From Baffinella frigidus (taxonomy: Eukaryota > Cryptophyceae > Cryptomonadales > Baffinellaceae), in contig MU647564.1 in assembly GCA_026770585.1 (NCBI GenBank), forward strand, positions 79,207 through 91,729: a stretch of 12,523 nucleotides of DNA, in the 5' to 3' direction. The notes below the pieces were generated by a model. The model did no database searches, was not told the DNA's origin, and was given only the letters and a program-made list of their open reading frames with translations. Each line of letters opens with the position of its first letter. Position 1 is the stretch's first letter. Position numbers and translations under genes: made by a program. Shown in pieces: positions 1-6,130 of the stretch.

Positions 1-570
1 GGGGTTAGGGGTTAGGGTTCAGGGTTTAGGGTTTAGGGGTTAGGGGTTAGGGGTTAGGGGTTGGGCTTTAGGGTTTCGGGGTTAGGGGTTAGGGTTTAGG
101 GGTTAGGAGTTAGGTTTTAGGGTTTAGGGGTTAGGTTTTAGGGTTTCGGGTTTGGGATTTAGGGTTCAGGGTTTAGTGTTTAGGGGTTGGGTGTTGTGTT
201 TATTGTTAGGGTGTAGACGTTGGGCGCCTGGGGTCATGGGTTAGGGGTTACGGGTTGCGTCCTAGGGGTTTAGAGGGTAAGGTTATGGGTTACCATGAGC
301 GTGTGCGGAACGTAGAGGTTGTAGAGGTTAGGGGCCAGGGGTCATGGGTTATGGGTCAAGGGTTGCGTTCTAGGGGTTTAGAGGGTTGGGGGTTACCAAG
401 AGCGTGTGCGGAGCGCCATCTCTCCTCCCCCTGCTGCCGCAGTCGGAGGTTCAGGGTTCAGGGGTTAGTGTTCAGGGTGTAGGGTGTGAGGTGTAGAGTG
501 TAGGGTGTACGGCGGAGGGCGTAGGGTGTAGGGTGTAGGGTGTAGGGTGTAGGGTTTCGAGAGGGGGAGG
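1..570 (+). repeat. Degenerate telomere-like array, G-rich on + strand
   Basis: The first ~200 bases are irregular runs of GGGGTTAGGG, GGGTTTAGGG and GGGTTCAGGG. They decay into mixed GGGT-rich sequence and then GGGTGTA heptamers at about 505-555. The mixture of 6-, 7- and 8-base units differs from a clean terminal telomere. The G-rich strand runs 5'->3' into the window, the opposite of what a left chromosome end should show, so this is best read as interstitial or subtelomeric telomere-like sequence. Short open frames here (for example 255-482) are by-products of the repeat and I do not call them genes. Confidence 0.85.
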
Positions 571-939
571 GTGCCTAGGGTTTCGAGAGGGGGAGGGTGC
601 CGCTTATTTTACAGGGTGCAGGGTTCAGGATTTAGGGTGGAGAAGGGCGAGGGTCAGCAGAATGTCGTGGTTGTGTTCGAGTTACATCCTGCACATGTTT
701 CGTTTGACCGAGGCCGTTCCATCCGTCCGCATGGCCGCATAGTGGAGGGGTTGGAAAGCAATGTTTTTGATGGTTTCCGCGGCTGAAACCTCTAGCTCTG
801 CCTCACTCGGGCTAGCTGACTATTCTCAAGTTGACATACCGGGTGTGCGGTACGAATCCGTCAACTTTCGGGGTGAAATGGAGCCCGGCCTCGCCATTAT
901 GGTGAGACCAAACAGACCGGCACAGGGCTACATGACCCG
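571..939. other. Anonymous stretch without a recognisable gene
   Basis: The first ~30 bases duplicate a GTTTCGAGAGGGGGAGGGTGCC segment (two copies near 555-601). After ~660 the sequence loses repeat character and has balanced composition. Two short + strand open frames (571-786, 761-970) overlap each other and show no recognisable domain, so no gene is called. Confidence 0.5.
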
Positions 940-1011
940 CACGGATATGGTGAGACAAATGCGGTTCTGAAGAGACGAGAATGAGACAGAGCTAGAGGGT
1001 CGCTCGCACGT
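940..1011. repeat. 72-bp duplicated segment, copy 1
   Basis: This segment recurs at 1303-1374 with only a few substitutions: both begin CACGGA.ATGGTGAGACAAA and end GGGTCGCTCGCACGT. On the minus strand this copy contains a pyrimidine stretch ending TCTCTTCAG at about 970-978, which resembles a 3' splice site. In copy 2 the same site reads TCTTCGG and has lost the AG. It may be a fragment of an unrecognised minus-strand gene. Confidence 0.8.
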
Positions 1012-1026
1012 GCGATCTCATCCGGA

Positions 1027-1168
1027 CGAGTATTCATAATGAATACGATTTCGGGGATCTCCGATTCGATTTTGGTGTATCTTGAGGCTCTAAATGAAGT
1101 CTAGATAGACGACAGTCTTATTTATACCCCTTAAGATACACCAAAATCGTATTCATTATGAATACTCG
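1027..1168. mobile_element. 142-bp foldback (MITE-like) element
   Basis: The ends are long inverted repeats. CGAGTATTCATAATGAATACG at 1027 is mirrored by its reverse complement ending at 1168. Inside lies a second inverted pair, GATTTTGGTGTATCTTGAGG (about 1068-1087) against CCTTAAGATACACCAAAATC (about 1129-1148). The terminal motif is itself palindromic around ATTCATAATGAAT. There is no coding capacity. Short length plus terminal inverted repeats suggests a non-autonomous DNA element. I see no clear target-site duplication in the flanks, so a non-transposon hairpin remains possible. Confidence 0.65.
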
Positions 1169-1266
1169 GCGGGATTAGATCTAACCTTGGCCTGGTCCGC
1201 CTTGACAAAAAATCGAACAACCAAATCTCAAAATAAGCTTTGTAGAAAGGGTTTCTGTCAACGTAC

Positions 1267-1302
1267 CCCCATCTCCTCCGCCACCCTCGCCTGTCGAGGA
1301 TG
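1267..1302 (-). pseudogene. 3'-end fragment of the 1489-1571 exon candidate
   Basis: The minus strand reads HPRQARVAEEMG followed directly by GTACGT, a good 5' splice site. The 1489-1571 candidate ends PRQARMAEEMR followed by GTACGT. The copy therefore keeps the exon's 3' end and donor and loses its 5' part. On the minus strand it lies downstream of the fuller copy, the same arrangement as the exon fragments of the DNAJC9-like gene. Confidence 0.45.
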
Positions 1303-1374
1303 CACGGACATGGTGAGACAAATGCGGTTCCGAAGAGACGCGAATGAGACAGAGCTAGAGGGTCGCTCGCACGT
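1303..1374. repeat. 72-bp duplicated segment, copy 2
   Basis: Second copy of 940-1011, same orientation, 363 bp to the right. It abuts the exon fragment at 1267-1302, and the minus-strand frame runs through both without a stop. That is why a longer open frame (1258-1578) exists here. Confidence 0.8.
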
Positions 1375-1385
1375 ACCCGCATCTA

Positions 1386-1437
1386 TGGTGGTCCTAGGGG
1401 GGGGGGGCAGTTTCTTATGAGCGTGGTACCCCTGTAG
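1386..1437. mobile_element. Half copy of the CTACAGGGGTACC foldback family
   Basis: This matches the right half of the elements at 5079-5203 and 5684-5800: GGTGGTCCTAGGGGGGG, a poly-G stretch, then TTTCTTATGAGCG.GGTACCCCTGTAG. The left inverted repeat is missing, so the copy is truncated. It separates the two exon-like segments on the minus strand. Confidence 0.7.
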
Positions 1438-1488
1438 GACCCTTTTAGGGTCCTCATCGAGGCGGGGGTTTAGGATGCGGGTACGTAC

Positions 1489-1571
1489 CCGCATCTCCTC
1501 CGCCATCCTCGCCTGCCGAGGATCAGGCGTTTCCTTCGGCAGCAGCTCCTCCTGCCCCTCCACACTTAACA
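1489..1571 (-). CDS. Weak candidate internal exon of an unrecognised gene
   Basis: Read on the minus strand, a GTGACAG acceptor candidate (CAG at 1572-1574) is followed by an open segment translating VEGQEELLPKETPDPRQARM and then AEEMR, ending at a strong donor GTACGT (1483-1488). The peptide is hydrophilic and Glu/Arg-rich and I recognise no family. An alternative acceptor AAG would start the exon at 1564. Support comes from the donor and from the second copy of its 3' end with a conserved frame at 1267-1302 (V for M and G for R substitutions). No flanking exons could be assigned, so this may be a fragment of a dead gene. Confidence 0.3.
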
Positions 1572-1574
1572 CTG

Positions 1575-1935
1575 TCACCTCCTCGACAGGTCCGTGTAGC
1601 CCCCCCCCCCACCGCGCGTGGGTGTCTTAGAACGTGGCCATGCTGGTCGTGTAATCAATAAATTCTCTCGAATCGGCTGGCAAGATCCCCGGTGATCAGC
1701 ACAGATGACGGGGAGACCCACCAGCAACCCGTAGCAGCTTTTACCGGATCCTCCCAAGGATTCGGGCATTTGATTGGAAAAAACATCTTTCCTATGACCC
1801 TACGGTAGGAAACCCTAGGGACCTCGAATTGCTGACGGGAGATACCGAAGAGATTTCTTCGGTTTAGCTGAAAATTACTACAGTACCCGATGCGGTTAAA
1901 GGCTGCAACGGGTTGCTGGTGGACAGCCACGAGGT
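1575..1935. other. Gene-free stretch
   Basis: Balanced-composition sequence after a poly-C run near 1601-1610. Minus-strand open frames at 1575-1769 and 1655-1930 overlap in different frames and show no domain or splice logic. No repeat of other parts of the window was recognised here. Confidence 0.5.
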
Positions 1936-2225
1936 TTTCGGTGGACCCGGGGGTTAGATCGCACCGAGGTTGCGAACCTCAACCGACTATCTCTGTGAGA
2001 TAGTCGGTTGGGATTGCTGACGTTAACACGCAAAAGAGACGGGGGGGGGGTGCTGTTGCCGCTGCGGCCGCAGAGGAGGGTAATCAGCTTTGGGGCACGC
2101 GTTCGCAACGCACGATCTCTGACGTTGACACGCAAAAAGAGACGTGGTGGGGTGGGGTGCGCGGGTTGTCCCGAAGCCGATTAGCTTCGGGGCCAGCGTT
2201 CGCAACGGGCTATTTCTGACGCTGC
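1936..2225. repeat. Local repeat cluster copied from the 3' end of the J-domain gene
   Basis: 1936-1995 (TTCGGTGGACCCGGGGG, then GATCGCACCGAGGTTGCGAA) recurs at 2322-2378. The motif CTGACG.T..CACGCAAAAGAGAC occurs at about 2016-2040, 2118-2143 and, with insertions, 2378-2412; a partial version lies at 2214-2230. A GCTGCGGCCGCAG core at about 2059-2073 matches the end of the Ala-rich coding stretch at 2430-2445. These look like tandemly copied 3' ends of exon 2 with flanking sequence. Confidence 0.65.
1980..2010. other. Perfect 14-bp stem hairpin
   Basis: CAACCGACTATCTC, a TGT loop, then GAGATAGTCGGTTG. All 14 pairs match. It sits in the 1936-1995 repeat copy. The sister copy at 2322-2394 lacks the second arm, so the arm was gained here or lost there. 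With no U-run on either strand and a eukaryotic setting, a terminator reading is unlikely. Confidence 0.7.
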
Positions 2226-2904
2226 ACCCGTGAATCTATCTCCGTTCACAAGCAGCATACGCAGCATGCCCAACCGCATGTAGAGTTGCTCCGGTGCGCA
2301 CGCGTCAGCACACATGCGGGGTTCGGTGGACCCGGGGGACCGATCGCACCGAGGTTGCGAACCCCAACGGACTATCTCTGACGCTGCACCCCCACACACA
2401 CGCAAAAGAGACGGGGAGGGGTGTGCCTCTGCGGCCGCAGCCGCCTCTCTCTCGCGCCGCTCCTGCTCCTTCCTCTCGCGGGTCCTGGCCATACGAGACT
2501 CCAAGGCGGAGTTGGCCTGCCGCATGCGTTCCTCCTCGCGGCGCCTGAGCTCCTCCTTGACCGCTTCCTCAAGCTTCGCGAAACGCTCGTTCATTGCGGC
2601 GCTGTCGGGGGCGGCGTCCTTGTCGGGGTGGTGCGTCACCTGCCACTGGCGCAACTTCCTGCGCGCGTCCAAGAGACCCTGCCAAGGTTTCGGCCCGGTC
2701 AAGAAGGGTTCAGCCGACGCACGCTGACGGTCAGAACTTCCGGAAGTCGAGCAGGTGAAGTCAACCCAGACAAGCCAGGGACAAGCCAGACTCCACCTGC
2801 TCGATCTCCTCGGGCGAGCAGTCCGGCAGCGGCTTACGCGCGAGGGGGTTGTCCTGAGGGGACACGCCGAGGTCCCCCCATAGCTCGCAGCGGAACCCCG
2901 CCAT
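2181..2904 (-). CDS. Two-exon J-domain protein with charged coiled-coil tail
   Basis: Predicted HSP40-type co-chaperone; J domains stimulate HSP70 ATPase through the HPD loop. Exon 1 (2797-2904) starts at an ATG in good context (AAGATGG) and encodes 36 residues including ELWGDLGVSP and CSPEEIEQ, typical of J-domain helix I and its lead into helix II. The intron is 118 bp (2679-2796, GTGGAG..TTGGCAG) and phase 0. Exon 2 (2181-2678) continues GLLDARRKLRQWQVTHHPDK, with HPD at residues 53-55, then MNERFAKLEEAVKEEL (helix III) and a strongly charged Glu/Arg helix to about residue 118 ending in an Ala run. Total 201 residues with stop TAA at 2181-2183. The last ~75 residues are read from sequence repeated nearby and look non-conserved, so the true 3' end may be an unrecognised splice near 2414. 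The insertion LARKPLPD between helix I and II is unusual. The subfamily is not resolved. Confidence 0.7.
2322..2414. repeat. Repeat copy overlapping the 3' part of the J-domain exon 2
   Basis: Shares TTCGGTGGACCCGGGGG and GATCGCACCGAGGTTGCGAA with 1936-1995, then a CTGACGCTGCACCC..CACGCAAAAGAGACGGGG segment shared with 2016-2045. Because it lies within the open frame, predicted C-terminal residues from about 124 onward are repeat-derived if this region is truly translated. Confidence 0.7.
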
Positions 2905-3185
2905 CTTGGTTTCAAGGCCGTTTCTTCGAGATTCAGAAATTTTGACCAGTCCTGCACCCTGGATTTTTGGCGAATCAATGCCAAAAGTCAATTCCCTGGG
3001 AATTGGAGCCATTCCTGACCAAATATTGTCGGCAAGTAGTTGAGCAGGCACCGAGCGGGGGTGGCGAGTGAAGAGAGCCCTATTGAAAGGGCGGGGGAAC
3101 GGACTGTGTCTCTTTGTGTTGTACATGCGTCTTGTTTTTTTTTGTTTTTTTTTGTTGTTTTTGCTTTACCAATATTTTGACGGAA
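2905..3185. other. Upstream flank of the J-domain gene
   Basis: Sequence 5' of the chosen ATG on the minus strand. The frame stays open upstream to 3126 with other ATGs, but the J-domain homology begins only at the 2904 ATG and the upstream residues look random. T-rich runs at 3134-3160 (on the + strand) are the only compositional feature. I see no TATA box that I would defend. Confidence 0.4.
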
Positions 3186-3338
3186 TGCTGTTGTTTCTGA
3201 CGCTTGAACTGCCCTTGACGCTTCTGACGCCCGTACATTGGGGGAAAATCCCACACGACCACATTTCTCTCCTTTCATCTTTGGTGTCTAACTGATTTCA
3301 CCTCACCCCCCCACACAATTCCTCTCACCTTGTGGGGT

Positions 3339-3380
3339 ATTCGTGATTGAAGCTCCTAAACTTCAACCATGGGATACCAT
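3339..3380. other. Imperfect hairpin, copy 1
   Basis: GGTATTCGTGATTGAAGC faces ACTTCAACCATGGGATACC across a short spacer. The equivalent hairpin in duplication unit 2 is better paired. Confidence 0.5.
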
Positions 3381-3479
3381 GAGCCTCATTAAGGCTGACT
3401 TGTGGTTCGGTGCGTGTTCAGTGAGCATGGGAGCGATGTCGCATACCTTCACCCACCCCAAGAGAACCAACCCTTTATC

Positions 3480-3655
3480 CCCTCTTTACGAGCCTCTGCA
3501 CTGGAGAGCTAAACGCGATCCGAAAGCAAAAATGCTTTCTCTGCAGATCCCTTCTACGGAACGGCGTATCGTTGGGCTATGTTGGGCGAAATTAAAACCT
3601 AAAGGACCTAAAGGTTGGGAGAAATTAAAACCTAAAGGACCTAAAATGCTTTTTG
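3480..3655 (+). repeat. Dispersed repeat A (CTGCAGATCCCTTCTACGG family), long copy
   Basis: Core order: CGAGCCTCTGCACTGGAGAG, AACGCGATCCGAAAGCAAA, TTTCTCTGCAGATCCCTTC, TACGGAACGGCGTATCGTTG, GGCTATGTTGGG, then AATTAAAACCTAAAGGACC. The AAACCTAAAGGACCTAAA tail is duplicated in this copy (3593-3650). I see no coding potential. Confidence 0.8.
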
Positions 3656-3838
3656 CTGGTAATTTGTTGCTGTCCCTGACGCTTGGATTGCCCCAAATTT
3701 TGCTGACTCCCGTGCACAGGGAGACACCTCTTCCCACCCACCTTCCCTCCTTTCATCTTTGGGGTCTGGCTAACCTCACCTCACCCCCCCCCCCACACAC
3801 ACAACCCCTCTCACCTTTTGGAAACTTCTTTTCTCTGG

Positions 3839-3882
3839 GGTATCCGTGGTTGAAGCTCCTATGCTCCAACCATGGGATACCA
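3839..3882. other. Imperfect hairpin, copy 2
   Basis: GGTATCCGTGGTTGAAGC faces GCTCCAACCATGGGATACC across a six-base loop, pairing almost throughout. Retention of pairing in both duplication units, despite divergence, suggests the structure predates the duplication. Confidence 0.6.
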
Positions 3883-3959
3883 TGAGCCTCATAGCGGCTG
3901 ACTTGGGTTCGGTGTGTGTGCGAGTGCGTTCCTCTTTGGGATAACTCAAACACCCCAAC

Positions 3960-4112
3960 AGAGCCACCCTGTATTCCCTCTTCACGAGCCTCTGCACTGG
4001 AAAGCTAAACGCGATCCGAAAGCAAAAATGCTTTCTCTGCAGATCCCTTCTACGGAACGGCGTGTCGTTGTGCTATGTTGGGCGTAATTAAAACCTAAAG
4101 GACCTAACGGCT
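3960..4112 (+). repeat. Dispersed repeat A, second long copy
   Basis: Same order of blocks as 3480-3655 with one tail only. It lies at the end of tandem duplication unit 2, so it was copied as part of that unit. Confidence 0.8.
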
Positions 4113-4194
4113 AAATGCTTGGGGATGGCACGGGCTGACACCGACAATCCTGTCTAATAAATCGGAAATAACGGAAATCACGGAAATAAATTTT

Positions 4195-4397
4195 TCTGCA
4201 GATCTTTTCTACGGAAAGGCGTGTCGTTGGGCCATGTTGGGAGCATTTAAAACCTAGAGGACCTACAGGACGAAGAGTGGCCGTCCCCTGAGAGACCGCT
4301 CCAAGCAAGGTCCTTTAGGTCCTTTAGGTTTCAAATGCTCCCAACATATGCCAACGACACGCCGTTCCGTAGAAGGGATCTGCAGAGAAAGCATTTT
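4195..4397. repeat. Inverted pair of dispersed repeat A copies
   Basis: A + strand copy (4195-4270: TCTGCAGATCTTTTCTACGG ... AAACCTAGAGGACC) faces a minus-strand copy (4309-4397: TCCTTTAGGTTTCAAATGC ... TAGAAGGGATCTGCAGAGAA). About 38 bp separates the arms, so the block could fold into a hairpin of about 75 bp per arm. Both arms carry the variant GGGAGCATTT.AAACC rather than the AATTAAAACC tail, so they are closest relatives and probably arose by inverted duplication. Confidence 0.7.
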
Positions 4398-4432
4398 AAG
4401 AATCTAATGCGGTCGAAGTTCCCAGCACGGGG

Positions 4433-4520
4433 CAAAATGCTTTCTCTGCAGCCCTTTCTACGGAAGGGCGTGCCGCTGGGCTATGTTGGGCGAAATTAAA
4501 ACCTAAAGGACCTAAAGGAA
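4433..4520 (+). repeat. Dispersed repeat A, short copy
   Basis: AAATGCTTTCTCTGCAG, CCTTTCTACGGAAGGGCGTG, GGCTATGTTGGGCGAAATTA, then AAACCTAAAGGACCTAAAGG. It is directly joined to the subfamily B copy at 4521-4595. Confidence 0.75.
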
Positions 4521-4595
4521 GCATGGCTTTTCTGCAGAACCAGTTCCGGTGTCCGCCTATGTTGGGAGCTCGAAGAACCTAAAGGACCTAAAGAG
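4521..4595 (+). repeat. Dispersed repeat, subfamily B
   Basis: GCATGGCTTTTCTGCAGAAC, AGTTCCGGTGTCCGCCTATG, TTGGGAGCTCGAAGAACC, then TAAAGGACCTAAAG. It shares the TATGTTGGG and AAACCTAAAGGACC blocks with subfamily A but differs between them. Related copies are at 5413-5492 (minus) and 9722-9775 (plus). Confidence 0.7.
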
Positions 4596-4845
4596 GCAGG
4601 TTGCAGGGAGCCTCTCCAGCGAGACAGTGACCCTCACCACCCTCACCACGCCAGATTGCAGGTGGGGGTTGATTTTTTAAAACCGCGTCTGAAAGCGGTT
4701 GTTGACTTTTGAAAACCACTGCCCTCAAGAGGAATCGACGTTTGGCGTCCCCTTCCAAGGCTCTGGCGTGGCACCTCAAACCAGGGGCACGTTGGAAAAG
4801 TCCGCATCTTTGAAACAACGATTGAAATCCACGGATTTAATGGGG
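4596..4845. other. Gene-free stretch between repeats
   Basis: Contains a weak direct repeat (GTTGATTTTTTAAAACC at 4669 and GTTGACTTTTGAAAACC at 4701) and a six-pair hairpin AACCGC/GCGGTT at 4681-4700. A minus-strand open frame at 4588-4818 shows no domain. Confidence 0.4.
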
Positions 4846-4994
4846 TAATGGACCAAAAATGGGGTAATTAGGCCTACGGCATTGCCTAGGACCTCCTACT
4901 GTAGGCCAAAATCGTAGGACTTTTTGGTCATAGGAGCCCTACGGCCTACGGTAGGCAATTCCGTAGGCCTAACTACCCCAATTTTAGTCCGTTA
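4846..4994. mobile_element. 149-bp foldback element
   Basis: Left arm TAATGGACCAAAAATGGGGT, AATTAGGCCTACGGCATTGC is mirrored by TAGGCAATTCCGTAGGCC, TAACTACCCCAATTTTAGTC ending at 4994. The arms are about 43 bp with a few mismatches. The interior has smaller CCTAC/GTAGG palindromes. There is no coding capacity. The form fits a MITE, but I could not define a target-site duplication. Confidence 0.65.
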
Positions 4995-5078
4995 GCCTAT
5001 GAGATTTGAGAAAGCGTCTGCTGCGAGGCATGATTGAGCCGCGAAAGGTGAAGGGTCGTGGGGAGAGAGGGCTGGTCG

Positions 5079-5203
5079 CTACAGGGGTACCTCGCTCATA
5101 AGAAACCGCCCCCCCCCCTAGAACCGGCATAGGGCCCTAGGCATGGTCCTACCGTAGGGTCCTAGGGGGGGTCAGTTTCTTATGAGCGAGGTACCCCTGT
5201 AGA
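5079..5203. mobile_element. 125-bp foldback element, full copy
   Basis: Near-perfect terminal inverted repeats of about 28 bp: CTACAGGGGTACCTCGCTCA at the left end and its mirror TGAGCGAGGTACCCCTGTAG at the right end, extending inward through TAAGAAAC/GTTTCTTA. The interior is C-rich then G-rich with GGGCCCTAGG motifs. If the TA at each end is the duplicated target, this would fit a TA-inserting family such as Tc1/mariner; this is an inference. Related copies at 1386-1437, 5563-5644 and 5684-5800 show it has been mobile or repeatedly copied. Confidence 0.75.
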
Positions 5204-5276
5204 CCGGGAAGGTTTGGTACAGCAGAAGCCTGCAATTAGTCATCCGTCGTAGGACTCTCCAAGAGGACTCTCCCTG

Positions 5277-5356
5277 TAGGTCCTTTAAGTTTTAATTTCT
5301 CCCAACATATGCCAACGACACGCCGTTCCGTAGAAGGGATCTGCAGAGAAAGCATT
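5277..5356 (-). repeat. Dispersed repeat A, minus-strand copy
   Basis: AGGTCCTTTAAGTTTTAATT, TCTCCCAACATATGCCAACG, ACACGCCGTTCCGTAGAAGG, GATCTGCAGAGAAAGCATT. Reverse orientation relative to 4433-4520. The flanking sequence differs, so this is an independent location. Confidence 0.75.
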
Positions 5357-5412
5357 CCAGAGTCCTACGAGTCGCGGTTCGCATGCAGTCGCTTTTCACA
5401 GCCGGCTCTGTA

Positions 5413-5492
5413 GGTCCTTTAGGTTCTGCGAGCTCCCAACTTAGGCGGACACCGGAACTTGTTCTGTAGAAAGGCCATGCTTCCTTTCGGAT
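5413..5492 (-). repeat. Dispersed repeat subfamily B, minus-strand copy
   Basis: GTCCTTTAGGTTCTGCGAGC, TCCCAACTTAGGCGGACACC, GGAACTTGTTCTGTAGAAAG, GCCATGCTTCCTTT. Reverse complement of 4521-4595 with some substitutions. Confidence 0.7.
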
Positions 5493-5562
5493 CACATCAA
5501 GCCCCCCTGTACACAGCCGGCTCTTTTTTTCACACGCGTTACAGTGGGCACAGATACACGTA

Positions 5563-5644
5563 CTGCAGGGGCACTTCGCGCACACGAAAACGCCCCCCCC
5601 CAGGACTCTACAGTAGGCCTATGCCTGGGGCCTTATGGCGGCCA
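5563..5644. mobile_element. Diverged partial copy of the CTACAGGGGTACC element
   Basis: CTGCAGGGGCACTTCGCGCA and the following C-run and AGGACTCTACAGTAGGCC match the left and middle parts of the 5684-5800 element (CAGGGGTACCTCGCTCA, C-run, AGGGCCCTACAGTAGGCC). The right arm is absent or too diverged to see. Confidence 0.5.
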
Positions 5645-5683
5645 CTTTAGAGCAACGCGTGGGGCCTTACAGGGGTACATGTG

Positions 5684-5800
5684 CAGGGGTACCTCGCTCA
5701 TAAGAAATCACCCCCCCCTAGGGCCCTACAGTAGGCCAATGCCTAGGGCCCTATGGTGGTCCTAGGGGGTGGGCGTTTTCTTACGAGCGAGGTACCCCTG
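5684..5800. mobile_element. Second full copy of the CTACAGGGGTACC foldback element
   Basis: Left end CAGGGGTACCTCGCTCATAA, right end TTACGAGCGAGGTACCCCTG, interior with CCTAGGGCCCTA. 117 bp. TA follows the right end but the left flank is GTG, so the TA target idea is only half supported here. A stray TACAGGGGTAC lies at 5668-5678 just outside. Confidence 0.7.
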
Positions 5801-5891
5801 TAACGCCCGGGGCCTTACCGCGCGCACTTCCTCCCTCCGCTCGCTTCTTCTTGCGCCCCCCGCCCCCCCTACTTTCACTTGTTCTCGGTCA
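5801..5891 (-). other. 3' flank of the DNAJC9-like gene
   Basis: Immediately downstream of the stop codon on the minus strand, so it should be the 3' untranslated region. It is purine-rich on the minus strand (GGGGGGGCGGGGGGCGCAAG). No AATAAA-type signal was found in it. Confidence 0.4.
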
Positions 5892-5993
5892 TCACTTCTT
5901 CTTCCCCCCCTTCTTCTTGGAGGCGCCGCCGTACTTGGCCTCCATCGCGGCAGTCATGGCGTCGAAGGCCCCCGCACGGTCCGCTTGCCGCGA
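5892..5993 (-). CDS. DNAJC9-like, terminal exon
   Basis: 102 bp: SRQADRAGAFDAM, TAAMEAKYGG, ASKKKGGKKK, stop TGA (5892-5894). The acceptor is CAG at 5994-5996, preceded on the minus strand by a pyrimidine-rich TCTCTCTCTCTGCGAG tract. The amphipathic helix, the MEAKY motif and the Lys-rich end are the strongest family resemblance in the window. Confidence 0.8.
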   Translation of the reverse strand, partial: SRQADRAGAFDAMTAAMEAKYGGASKKKGGKKK

Positions 5994-6043
5994 CTGCTCG
6001 CAGAGAGAGAGAGAGGCTTCAGGGTTGAGGGTTCCCAGGGAGG

Positions 6044-6130
<87 letters not shown>

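Larger units (their letters stand above)
3186..3660. repeat. ~490-bp tandem duplication, unit 1
   Basis: Homologous to 3661-4112 at an offset of about 496-502 bp. Shared landmarks are CTGACGCTTG, CTCCTTTCATCTTTGG.GTCT, CACCTCACCCCCC, CATGGGATACCATGAGCCTC, CGAGCCTCTGCACTGGA and TTTCTCTGCAGATCCC. The copies are diverged, so the duplication is old. The + strand open frame 3343-3885 spans both units and is not called as a gene because no domain or conserved frame supports it. Confidence 0.75.
3661..4112. repeat. ~490-bp tandem duplication, unit 2
   Basis: Second copy of 3186-3660 with indels, including a longer poly-C run (3784-3795) and an extra CTTTTGGAAACTTCTTTTCTC insertion near 3814. Its terminal ~155 bp is a copy of the dispersed CTGCAGATCCCTTCTACGG repeat, also found alone elsewhere. 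Confidence 0.75.

Noticed and set aside
1-200. True chromosome-end telomere
   Set aside because: Unit length is irregular, and the G-rich strand orientation is wrong for a left end.
1258-1578. Continuous 106-codon minus-strand gene
   Set aside because: The frame runs through a half foldback element, a duplicated segment and two good GTACGT donors. An exon with a copied 3' end explains it better than one continuous protein.
2314-2945. + strand frames of 137 and 174 codons
   Set aside because: Antisense shadows of the J-domain gene, caused by its GC-rich codons. The minus strand has the HPD motif, the ATG context and the splice sites.
3343-3885. 180-codon + strand open frame with LKPKGPK repeats
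   Set aside because: It crosses both units of the tandem duplication and a dispersed repeat copy. The frame is not kept between the units and no domain is recognisable.
5769-6066. + strand frames over 5769-6066
   Set aside because: Antisense to the terminal exon of the DNAJC9-like gene and its 3' flank; no independent support.
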